This document shows positions 1-8,349 of a stretch of DNA of 18,812 bases, one piece after another. Made by a program: the position numbers and the translations under genes. The stretch comes from Streptomyces griseoluteus (lineage in GTDB: Bacteria; Actinomycetota; Actinomycetes; Streptomycetales; Streptomycetaceae): positions 1 to 18,812 of the forward strand of contig JOBE01000099.1 of assembly GCA_000717735.1 (NCBI GenBank), written 5' to 3'. Under the pieces are notes generated by a model. It searched no databases. It saw only the letters and a program-made list of their open reading frames with translations, and was not told where the DNA came from. Numbering within the stretch: the first letter of the stretch is position 1; each line of letters opens with the position of its first letter.

Positions 1-47
1 CTACGCCTCTCTATTCGTCGGCAGCGTCAGATGTGTATAAGAGACAG
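1..47 (+). other. Illumina Nextera adapter with i5-type index (contamination)
   Basis: Positions 29-47 are the 19-bp Tn5 mosaic end AGATGTGTATAAGAGACAG. Positions 15-28 are the Nextera read-1 primer part TCGTCGGCAGCGTC, and positions 7-14 (CTCTCTAT) match a standard i5 index. Positions 1-6 resemble the end of the P5 arm with one mismatch. This is library-preparation DNA left on a contig end, not part of the genome. Reading frames through it give the familiar artefact peptides MCIRDS and MYKRQ (+ strand) and SYTHLTLPTNREA (- strand). Any gene start called inside it is false. Confidence 0.98.
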
Positions 48-48
48 C

Positions 49-402
49 CCCCACACGGCTCCACCGCGCACGCTCCCCCCGCACACCGTCTTCGCCGAGC
101 GCCTGCTCGCCGTGCTCAGCGGGGAACGGCCGGTGCACTGGATGCTCGGCCACACCGTCGGCGAGGCGTACGAGCAGCTGGTCAGGATCGCCCCCGAGAC
201 GCCCCTGCGGTCCCTCGGCCCCCGTCCCGTCCTGCGCCGCTGCTCGGTCCAGGTGGACGCCGGCCGGGCGGCGGTGGAGGCCTTCGCGACGATCGCCACC
301 GGCCCCCGCGTCCGGGCGATGGCCTTCCGTCTGGAGCGCGGCGCCGACCAGCGCTGGCGCTGCGCCGCCGTCGAACTCGACGGCCTCGCCCGCCACGCAT
401 GA
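49..402 (+). CDS. Rv3235 family protein, 5'-truncated
   Basis: The last 117 residues of a small protein remain; the N-terminus is lost at the contig edge, where the adapter replaces it. The visible part runs from HTVFAERLLAVLSGERPVHWMLGHT through a central LRSLGPRP segment to VRAMAFRLER and RWRCAAVELDG. This resembles the Rv3235/DUF6459 family of small actinobacterial proteins near secA, whose function is unknown. The apparent ATG at 31 lies in the Nextera adapter and must not be used. The gene converges on secA with a shared hairpin between them. Family assignment rests on the residue pattern and on synteny with M. tuberculosis, where Rv3235 lies close to secA1 (Rv3240c). The reading frame is secure; the function is not. 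Confidence 0.8.
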   Translation, partial: PHTAPPRTLPPHTVFAERLLAVLSGERPVHWMLGHTVGEAYEQLVRIAPETPLRSLGPRPVLRRCSVQVDAGRAAVEAFATIATGPRVRAMAFRLERGADQRWRCAAVELDGLARHA

Positions 403-403
403 C

Positions 404-440
404 GAAGGGGCCGACCGCCCACCGGGCGACCGACCCCTTC
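404..440. terminator. Bidirectional hairpin between Rv3235-family gene and secA
   Basis: A long imperfect inverted repeat starts just after the upstream stop codon: GAAGGGG at 404-410 pairs with CCCCTTC at 434-440, and inner GC pairs (about 412-420 with 424-432, some mismatched) extend the stem around a short ACC loop. The two flanking genes converge on it, with the secA stop 45 nt away. There is no U-tract on either side, which is usual for actinobacterial hairpin terminators. It probably ends transcription from both directions. Confidence 0.75.
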
Positions 441-484
441 ACACCACACCAGGCCTCAGCGGCCCGACGTCAGCGGCGCGAACG

Positions 485-3319
<2,835 letters not shown>

Positions 3320-3410
3320 TGAGGCTGCTCTCCTTGCCGGTCGGGCCTGGCACTGGGTCTTGTCATGGACGCGAGCGCGGGCACGGCAGGTGGTCCCCAC
3401 CGCAACGGCC

Positions 3411-3416
3411 ATCGTA
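3411..3416 (-). promoter_or_regulatory. Candidate -10 element of secA
   Basis: On the minus strand the hexamer is TACGAT, a good match to the Streptomyces housekeeping -10 consensus (TAnnAT type). It lies about 92 nt upstream of the secA GTG start. No convincing TTGAC-like -35 box sits 17-18 nt further up, so this is only a candidate. The rest of the 239-bp region between secA and the acetyltransferase gene shows no other clear element apart from the secA ribosome binding site. Confidence 0.35.
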
Positions 3417-3558
3417 AGCGAGACCGCCCTCGCGAAGGGAGGCCTGCAGTGCCGGAGCCGTACGTCCACCCGGAAAGAGAACGCACGAGGTGGGCGGAAG
3501 GTGCCGCCCCATCCGAAAAGTGTTCGCTTCCGGTCCGCGAGGTCACCACAATCCCGGC

Positions 3559-4146
3559 ATGGAACCCATCACCCTCACCACCGACCGACTCCGGCTGCGG
3601 AACTTCGTCCCCGGCGACGCCGAGGCCGTCTACGACATCTGCCAGGACCCGGCCATCCGGCGCTGGACCACCGTCCCCGACCCCTACACCCGCCAGGACG
3701 CCGACTTCTTCCTGAACCGGCTGGTGCCCGACGGCTGGCGGGAGGACACCGAGTACGCGTTCGCCGTCGAACCCCTGGCCGGCGGCCCCCTGCTCGCCGC
3801 CGCCTCCCTGAGCAGCCGCGACAGCGGCGCCTGGGAGATCGGCTACTGGTTGGCCGAGGAGCACCGCGGCAGCGGCTACATGACAGAGATCGCCCGCGCC
3901 CTCGCCCACTGGGCCTTCACCGGACTCGGCTGCACCCGACTGGTGTGGCGCGCCGAGGTCGGCAACGCCGGTTCGCGCGCGGTGGCCGAGCGCGTCGGCT
4001 TCGTCGTCGAAGGCGTCCAGCGCGCCGCCCTGGTCAACAAGGGGACGCTCCGGGACTGCTGGGTCGGCGCCCTGCTCCCCTCCGACTTCGGCCTCCCGAG
4101 CCCGCTGCCGTACCTCCCGGCCCCCGACCTGCCCGCCAGGACCTGA
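3559..4146 (+). CDS. GNAT family N-acetyltransferase (RimJ/RimL type)
   Basis: The 195-residue protein has the layout of RimJ/RimL-like acetyltransferases, which transfer acetyl from acetyl-CoA to an amine. It opens with [13 protein letters not shown] and [10 protein letters not shown]. The acetyl-CoA pyrophosphate loop is at [11 protein letters not shown] (100-110, core RGSG). The family's late N..S...E..GF pattern appears as [18 protein letters not shown] at 135-152. [12 protein letters not shown] segment precedes a proline-rich tail. The substrate cannot be told; relatives include ribosomal-protein, antibiotic and small-molecule acetyltransferases. The ATG at 3559 is where family similarity starts. 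No Shine-Dalgarno is visible; CACAAT at 3547-3552, six bases before the ATG, could be the -10 of a leaderless mRNA. The gene is divergent from secA and followed after 76 nt by the glycosylase gene. Confidence 0.9.
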   Translation: MEPITLTTDRLRLRNFVPGDAEAVYDICQDPAIRRWTTVPDPYTRQDADFFLNRLVPDGWREDTEYAFAVEPLAGGPLLAAASLSSRDSGAWEIGYWLAEEHRGSGYMTEIARALAHWAFTGLGCTRLVWRAEVGNAGSRAVAERVGFVVEGVQRAALVNKGTLRDCWVGALLPSDFGLPSPLPYLPAPDLPART

Positions 4147-4209
4147 CACCGCCACGAGTCCGCCCGGCCCTCGGGAACGACGGCCGCGGCGACTGTCGGT
4201 GCCGGGGCC

Positions 4210-4215
4210 TAGGGT
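4210..4215 (+). promoter_or_regulatory. Candidate -10 of a leaderless transcript for the YcaQ-like gene
   Basis: TAGGGT fits the actinobacterial -10 pattern (TAGRRT/TAnnnT). It ends exactly 7 nt before the ATG at 4223, the spacing expected when transcription starts at the A of the start codon. No Shine-Dalgarno sequence precedes the ATG. The -35 region (around 4187-4194) is poor, with only a GCGACT-like match at a short 15-nt spacing. Confidence 0.5.
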
Positions 4216-4222
4216 GCGGTCC

Positions 4223-5395
4223 ATGACGACTGTGCCCCGCCACGCCGCCGCCGAACTGTCCGCCGACGAAGCCCGCCGGATCGCGCTGCGCGCCCAGGGC
4301 TTCCTGGGCGCCGCCGACCGCCGTGCCGGGGTGCGCGGGGTCCTGCGCGCCCTGGGCCAGGTGCAACTCGACACGATCTCCGTACTGGCCCGCTCGCACG
4401 AGCTCATCCCGTACGCGCGCCTGGGCGCCGTCGGCCGCACGACGGTCGAGGACGCCTACTGGACCGACGCGCACGCCTTCGAGTACTGGTCACACGCGGC
4501 CTGCATCCTGCCCGTCGAGGAATGGCCGCACTTCGCGTTCCGCCGCCGCGCCTACCGCGACCGCCCGCACTGGCACCACGACCTCTCGGCGGGCGCGTAC
4601 GACAAGGTCATCGCCCAGCTGCGGGACGAGGGCCCGCGGACGGCGACCGAACTGGGCGGCGCGAAGAACAAGGGCGAGTGGTGGGACTGGTCCGAGACGA
4701 AGATCGCCGTCGAACGGGCGCTGATGTTCGGCGAGGTGGTCGTGGTCGAGCGGCGAGGCTGGAAGCGGGTGTACGACCTGGCCGAGCGGGCGATCCCGCA
4801 GGCCCTGCTCCACGACGACCTGGACGACACCGAGTGCGTGCGCCGCCTGGTGCGGCAGGCCGGCGAGGCGCTGGGCGTGGGCACGCGCGCGGACATCGCC
4901 GACTACCACCGGATCAAGGGCGAGCAGTTCGACGCGGTGGTCGAGGCGTCGGGGCTCGTGCCGGTCACGGTGGCGGGCTGGGGGAAGCCCGCCTGGGCGG
5001 ACCCGGCGGCGCTGGCCTCCGAGCCGCGTGGCCGGCACCGTACGACGCTGCTGTCGCCGTTCGACTCGCTGATCTGGGAGCGGGCAAGGACGGAGCGGAT
5101 CTTCGGCTTCAGCCACCGCCTGGAGGCATACGTGCCGAAGCCGAAGCGGGTGCACGGCTATTTCGCGATGCCGGTCCTCGCCGGAGGCCGTCTGGTCGGC
5201 CGGGTGGACCCGGCGCGCGAGGGCAGGACGCTCGTCGCCCGCCAGGTGACGCTCGACGGCCCCAAGGCCGTGCCGGCGGTCGCACAGGCGCTGCGCGAGG
5301 CGGCCGGGTGGGTCGGCTGCGACGCGGTGTCGGTGGTGCCGGACCGGGTGAACCACCCCGAGCTCGCACCGGAGCTGGTGCGGGCCCTGTCCTGA
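4223..5395 (+). CDS. YcaQ/AlkZ-like winged-helix DNA glycosylase (HTH_42 family)
   Basis: This 390-residue protein belongs to the winged-helix HTH_42 family (PF06224), whose characterised members, AlkZ of Streptomyces sahachiroi and E. coli YcaQ, excise alkylated bases and unhook DNA crosslinks. The catalytic Q-hydrophobic-D/Q motif is visible as Q48-L49-D50 in GQVQLDTISVLARSHELI; the QLD form points to the YcaQ (QxD) branch rather than the QxQ self-resistance enzymes. The conserved core HRTTLLSPFDSLIWERARTERIFGF spans about 272-296, then YVPKPKRVHGYF and GRLVGRVDP to about 330. ATG 4223 is preferred over an in-frame start at 4199 because TAGGGT sits 7 nt upstream, suggesting a leaderless mRNA. 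No biosynthetic cluster is nearby, so general repair is more likely than self-resistance. Its stop lies 15 nt from the convergent response-regulator stop. Confidence 0.9.
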   Translation: MTTVPRHAAAELSADEARRIALRAQGFLGAADRRAGVRGVLRALGQVQLDTISVLARSHELIPYARLGAVGRTTVEDAYWTDAHAFEYWSHAACILPVEEWPHFAFRRRAYRDRPHWHHDLSAGAYDKVIAQLRDEGPRTATELGGAKNKGEWWDWSETKIAVERALMFGEVVVVERRGWKRVYDLAERAIPQALLHDDLDDTECVRRLVRQAGEALGVGTRADIADYHRIKGEQFDAVVEASGLVPVTVAGWGKPAWADPAALASEPRGRHRTTLLSPFDSLIWERARTERIFGFSHRLEAYVPKPKRVHGYFAMPVLAGGRLVGRVDPAREGRTLVARQVTLDGPKAVPAVAQALREAAGWVGCDAVSVVPDRVNHPELAPELVRALS

Positions 5396-5410
5396 GCGCC
5401 CCCGCGACCG

Positions 5411-5534
5411 CTACCTGATCTCGAGGATCTTCTCCCGCATCGCGTAGACCACGGCCTCCATCCTGGAGTGCAGCTGAAGCTTCTCCAGGATGTTGCGCAC
5501 GTGGTTCTTCACCGTCTCCGCACCGGCATCAACG
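5411..5534 (-). pseudogene. Displaced C-terminal HTH fragment of the response regulator
   Basis: Reading on the minus strand in the frame that ends at the TAG at 5413-5411, this stretch encodes VDAGAETVKNHVRNILEKL followed by QLHSRMEAVVYAMREKILEIR. That is the recognition helix and tail of a NarL/LuxR-type HTH domain, so TAG 5411 looks like the true stop of the response regulator. The fragment is cut off from the rest of the gene by the upstream copy of a 99-bp direct repeat, which shifts the frame (118-bp period, not a multiple of three). It has no start codon or ribosome binding site of its own. Confidence 0.75.
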
Positions 5535-5633
5535 GATCTCGAGGATCTTCTCCCGCATCGCGTAGACCACGGCCTCCATCCTGGAGTGCAGCTGAAGCTT
5601 CTCCAGGATGTTGCGCACGTGGTTCTTCACCGT
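5417..5633. repeat. Perfect 99-bp direct repeat (5417-5515 and 5535-5633)
   Basis: Positions 5417-5515 and 5535-5633 are identical over 99 bp and are separated by 19 bp (5516-5534). Both copies encode the same HTH/C-terminal segment (TVKNHVRN to KILEI) of the response regulator, in different frames. The bases just outside the copies differ at both ends, so the repeat ends are sharp. The segment expected between GMNN and TVKNHV in this protein family is missing at the upstream copy. It may be a real tandem duplication with loss, or an assembly join: 99 is a common assembler k-mer length. Confidence 0.95.
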
Positions 5634-6243
5634 TGTTCATCCCGGTCGCGACGAGCTTGAGGACCTCCAGCTCGCGGTCGGTCAGCCGGGGCGCGGGCAC
5701 GAGTCTGCGCTCGTCCGTGCGCTGGATCATCGACTTGAACTCGGTGAGCAGCTTCGACGCCATCGAAGGGCTGATCTGCGACTGCCCGTCCGCGACCGCG
5801 CGGATGGCCGTCGCGACCTCGTCGGTGGAGATCTCCTTGAGGAGGTATCCGGTGGCCCCCGCCTTGATCGCGTCGTAGAGGTCGGCCTCCTCGTCGCTGA
5901 TCGTCAGCATGATGATCTTCGCGCTGGGCGCCACCTCCTTGATGGAGGTGCACGCCTCGATGCCCCCGCGCCGCGGCATCCGTACGTCCATCAGGACGAT
6001 GTCGGGCAGCAGATCGGCGGCCTTGTCGACGGCCTCCGCCCCGTCGCCGGCCTCTCCGACGACCTGGATGTCCTCCTCCTGTGCGAGGACGATCTCCAGT
6101 CCCCGTCGGAAGAGGGCATGGTCGTCCACCACGAGGACCCTGATCGGCTCTTTGCGGAATGCACCGCTGTCCGAATCCGATCCCTCCGGGACCGCACTAC
6201 CGTGCTCACGCCCGCTGAGCACCGGCCCGAAGCTGTCCGCCAT
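5509..6243 (-). CDS. NarL/LuxR-type response regulator, frameshifted at its HTH
   Basis: The protein has a 33-residue polar N-terminal extension, then a receiver domain (34-155) with acidic pair D40-D41, phospho-acceptor D86 in VLMDVRMP, T114 and K136. A linker leads to a LuxR-type HTH opening with LTDRELEVLKLVATGMNN (187-204). After N204 the frame is lost at the upstream 99-bp repeat copy and ends in 40 unrelated residues at 5509; the genuine tail lies at 5411-5534. As assembled, the protein could be phosphorylated but should not bind DNA. ATG 6243 is chosen for the GGGGGAGGAA just upstream (6255-6246). No histidine kinase is adjacent, so it is an orphan regulator. The position between secA and hpf matches S. 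coelicolor, whose equivalent is intact to my knowledge. Targets are unknown. Confidence 0.88.
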   Translation of the reverse strand: MADSFGPVLSGREHGSAVPEGSDSDSGAFRKEPIRVLVVDDHALFRRGLEIVLAQEEDIQVVGEAGDGAEAVDKAADLLPDIVLMDVRMPRRGGIEACTSIKEVAPSAKIIMLTISDEEADLYDAIKAGATGYLLKEISTDEVATAIRAVADGQSQISPSMASKLLTEFKSMIQRTDERRLVPAPRLTDRELEVLKLVATGMNNGEEPRAQHPGEASAALQDGGRGLRDAGEDPRDPLMPVRRR

Positions 6244-6375
6244 CGTTCCTCCCCCTGAAGGCCGTGGCCTGAATTCGTTTCCGGTCCCCCAACCCGCACT
6301 CGTCGAGCACCGGTTGGCGTGCACGCCATGATTTCATGCCCGGGCGTCGGCGGCGTGATCCCGTACACGCACAGG

Positions 6376-6413
6376 GGTGCCCCTGGGGGCGCGAAGGGCG
6401 CTCCAGGGGCACC
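6376..6413 (-). terminator. Hairpin terminator downstream of hpf
   Basis: GGTGCCCCTGG (6376-6386) pairs perfectly with CCAGGGGCACC (6403-6413), an 11-bp GC-rich stem with a loop of about 16 nt. It lies 40 nt past the hpf stop and before the response-regulator promoter region, so it should end hpf transcription. There is no U-tract, as is normal in Streptomyces. The rest of the 209-bp gap (6244-6452) shows only the response-regulator ribosome binding site. Confidence 0.8.
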
Positions 6414-6452
6414 GTGAGGGGCGACTGGTCGAGTGTGCGGCGGGCCCGGCCG

Positions 6453-7133
6453 TCAGCCGCCGAGCGCACCGCCGGCACCGCCGGCCTCGGCAAGCGGGTC
6501 GCCCTCGAGATGGATGACGCCGTAGTCGTACGCGTGTCGGCGGTAGACGACGCTCGGCTGCTTCGTGTCGGAGTCGACGAAGAGATAGAAGTCGTGGCCG
6601 ACCAGCTCCATCTCGTAGAGCGCCTGGTCGAGCGTCATGGGTGCGGCCCGGTGGGTCTTCTCGCGGACCACCAGCGGGCCTTCGCCCTGGACTTCGATCG
6701 AGCCCATCATCGTGGTGGGCACCTTGTCGGACTCGTCGGCGACCAGCTGGCCGTCTCCGTTGAACTGGGCGGCGCCGGGCACCACGTCCCCGACTTCGGC
6801 CGCCGAAAGCCTGCCGCTTCCACGGCGGGTGTACCGCTTGTCGTGCTGCTTCCGCAGTCGCGCCTCGAGCTTGTCGCTGGCGAGGTCGAGCGCTGCGTAC
6901 GGGTCGCCTGCCGCAGCTTCCGCCCGGATCACCGGGCCTCGGGAGTGGAGGGTGATCTCCACGCGGTCGGACCTGTCGGCCTGCCGCGGGTTGTGTTCCT
7001 TGGACACCTCGACGTCGAGGCTGATCACCTTGCCGTCGAGCTTCTGGATCTTCTCCAGCTTCAGCTTCTCGGCCACGTGCTTGCGGAACCGCTCGGGCAC
7101 CTCGGTCTTGCGGCCCTTGACGACGATGTCCAC
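6453..7133 (-). CDS. hpf: Long-form ribosome hibernation promoting factor HPF
   Basis: Long HPF binds the decoding centre of the 30S subunit in stationary phase or stress and, through its C-terminal domain, pairs 70S ribosomes into inactive 100S dimers. The 226-residue product has the N-terminal S30AE domain (about 1-100: MDIVVKGRKTEVPERFRKHV, VEITLHSRGPVIRAEA, ASDKLEARLRKQHDKR). A variable linker follows, then the dimerisation domain at about 153-210 (PLVVREKTH, MTLDQALYEMELVGHDFYLF, VVYRRHAYDYGVIHL). It ends in a short Gly/Ala tail. The start is GTG at 7133, with GGAG 7 nt upstream. It has its own long leader and terminator, so it is probably a single-gene unit. The family equivalent in M. 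tuberculosis, Rv3241c, also lies beside secA1 and the comF gene. Confidence 0.97.
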   Translation of the reverse strand: MDIVVKGRKTEVPERFRKHVAEKLKLEKIQKLDGKVISLDVEVSKEHNPRQADRSDRVEITLHSRGPVIRAEAAAGDPYAALDLASDKLEARLRKQHDKRYTRRGSGRLSAAEVGDVVPGAAQFNGDGQLVADESDKVPTTMMGSIEVQGEGPLVVREKTHRAAPMTLDQALYEMELVGHDFYLFVDSDTKQPSVVYRRHAYDYGVIHLEGDPLAEAGGAGGALGG

Positions 7134-7199
7134 GCAGAACTCCGTTCCCGGATCGCCTGGTCGGCCCCTTGGCCGCCGGGCATCTCCCTTTGCACCAGA

Positions 7200-7218
7200 C
7201 TCCGGTGGATTACCGGAG
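7200..7218 (-). promoter_or_regulatory. Stem-loop in the hpf leader
   Basis: CTCCGGT (7200-7206) pairs perfectly with ACCGGAG (7212-7218) around a GGATT loop. The hairpin lies 67 nt upstream of the hpf start and contains the stop codon of the 9-codon leader ORF at 7210-7239. A second, weaker stem follows closer to the gene (CGGCC 7162-7166 with GGCCG 7171-7175). The arrangement could act in attenuation or in mRNA stability; that is inference only. Confidence 0.45.
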
Positions 7219-7239
7219 CTCGGACTTGGCGACTTTCAC
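7210..7239 (-). CDS. Possible 9-codon leader ORF upstream of hpf
   Basis: On the minus strand a GTG at 7239 opens the frame VKVAKSELR and closes at TAA (7212-7210). A purine-rich GGGGAGGAGGAG directly precedes the GTG, giving the strongest Shine-Dalgarno match in this leader, stronger than that of hpf itself. The stop codon falls inside the 7200-7218 stem-loop. A ribosome finishing this peptide would therefore disrupt the hairpin. The peptide is too short to judge by codon use and could be chance. Confidence 0.35.
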   Translation of the reverse strand: MKVAKSELR

Positions 7240-7253
7240 CTCCTCCTCCCCAG

Positions 7254-7282
7254 TCGACAAGATCCCCACCCCATCGACAAGA
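7254..7282. repeat. TCGACAAGA direct repeat, 20-bp period, upstream of hpf
   Basis: TCGACAAGA occurs at 7254-7262 and again at 7274-7282, each copy preceded by a CCCC run one or two bases further out. The 20-bp period is close to two helical turns, so two protein subunits could bind the same DNA face. It lies 121-149 bp upstream of the hpf start, just upstream of the leader ORF. It looks like an operator for a stress or growth-phase regulator, but I do not recognise the motif. Confidence 0.4.
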
Positions 7283-7381
7283 GGTTAATTCGCCCTGAAC
7301 TCCTGTCCTGTAGGCGCAACCATGTATTCGGCGAGGCGATGGCTTCCACCATTCCTCACAACCGAACATAGCCCCTTCGGA

Positions 7382-7397
7382 CGGGTGTCGTCACCCG
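7382..7397 (-). terminator. Small hairpin downstream of comF
   Basis: CGGGTG (7382-7387) pairs with CACCCG (7392-7397) around a 4-nt loop, 31 nt beyond the comF stop. It is short but the stem is perfect and it is the only candidate terminator for the mtrA-mtrB-lpqB-comF group before the hpf promoter region. The 294-bp region between comF and hpf (7134-7427) is otherwise occupied by the hpf leader elements. Confidence 0.5.
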
Positions 7398-7427
7398 CTA
7401 CCGCGACATACCTCCGTTCGAGTGCTT

Positions 7428-8237
7428 TCACCTCTCACCACCTGCAACGATCCAAGTTCCTGACGAGTTCCGGTTTATTTCGAACGAAGCGGGAGAGGAT
7501 GCGATCACAGCCGCCGCCCGCTGTTCGAATCCATGCTGCGCGGAACCCGCCGGTAAACCGTGCGGTATTTCAGGAATGAACGGACGGTGTACGTCTCCGA
7601 GGGCGCGCGCGGCCTCCGCCAGCGAGGCCCCCGTGGTCATCAGGTCGTCCACGAGCACCACCTCTCCCGCCCCGAGAAGCCGCCCGCCGCCCGGCACGAG
7701 TTCCAGGGCGCCGGAGAGGTTCGCGAGCCGTCCACGCGCTCCCAACCCCGCCTGGTCCGCCACGTACCGCCGCTGCCGCAGCACGGACACGACCCGCGCC
7801 CGCCGCCCCGTGGACCGCAGCCGGGCCGCCGCGGCCAGCGCGATCCGCCGCGTCGGATCGTGGCCACGTGCCCGTACGGAGCGCCGGGAGGACGGCACCG
7901 GTACGAGGATCAGGGGAGACGCCCCGGGACCCTTGGCGGCACCTGCGGCGGCCTCCACGGCGGCGGCCAGGGCGCCGCCCAGGGGCCGGGCGAGGGTGAG
8001 AGCGCCCCGTTCCTTGTGGGCGAGGAGCAGCTCCCGCACGGCGCCGGCGTACGGCGCGACGGCGTGGACCACGGGAAGCCCGGCGGGCTCGGGCGAAGGG
8101 CGCACCCTGCGCGGTCCCGCACCGCCCCCGGTCAGCACGTCCTCGCAGGACGGGCACAGCTCGGTGCGCGGCCTGCCGCAGCCTCCGCAGGCGACCGGCA
8201 GCACCAACCCGGCGATCTCGCGCCACCACCCCCGCAT
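7428..8237 (-). CDS. ComF family phosphoribosyltransferase-like protein
   Basis: ComF proteins are needed for natural transformation in Firmicutes and Gram-negatives; their role in actinomycetes is not established. From ATG 8237 the product has 269 residues. It carries the zinc-finger pairs C17/C20 and C28/C31 (CGGCG..CPSC), the segment LILVPVPSSRRSVRARGHDP, and the type I phosphoribosyltransferase loop VVLVDDLMTTGAS with D197 and D198. The end SFEINRNSSGTWIVAGGER resembles the tail of other Streptomyces members. An in-frame GTG at 8258 is an alternative start; neither has a strong ribosome binding site. Codon 228 is TTA (minus strand, 7556-7554), the rare leucine codon read by the bldA tRNA in Streptomyces. 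The last 60 codons are less GC-rich than the rest. It follows lpqB by 112 nt in the same direction. Confidence 0.92.
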   Translation of the reverse strand: MRGWWREIAGLVLPVACGGCGRPRTELCPSCEDVLTGGGAGPRRVRPSPEPAGLPVVHAVAPYAGAVRELLLAHKERGALTLARPLGGALAAAVEAAAGAAKGPGASPLILVPVPSSRRSVRARGHDPTRRIALAAAARLRSTGRRARVVSVLRQRRYVADQAGLGARGRLANLSGALELVPGGGRLLGAGEVVLVDDLMTTGASLAEAARALGDVHRPFIPEIPHGLPAGSAQHGFEQRAAAVIASSPASFEINRNSSGTWIVAGGER

Positions 8238-8349
8238 GGCTCCACTGTGCGCCTTCACGACCCCGGCGGGCCACCCCTGTGGAAAACCGCGAAGTACGTC
8301 AGGTAGGCCCTTGGTATGTCACCTCGGGAGGCCCCGCACCGCGGAGTCG

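Noticed and set aside
31..48. Start codon and first residues (MCIRDS) of the left-end gene
   Set aside because: They are encoded by the Nextera adapter, not by the genome.
5417..5633. Insertion sequence or CRISPR as the explanation for the 99-bp repeat
   Set aside because: There are only two copies, both are coding sequence of the same gene, there are no terminal inverted repeats, no transposase and no regular spacer pattern.
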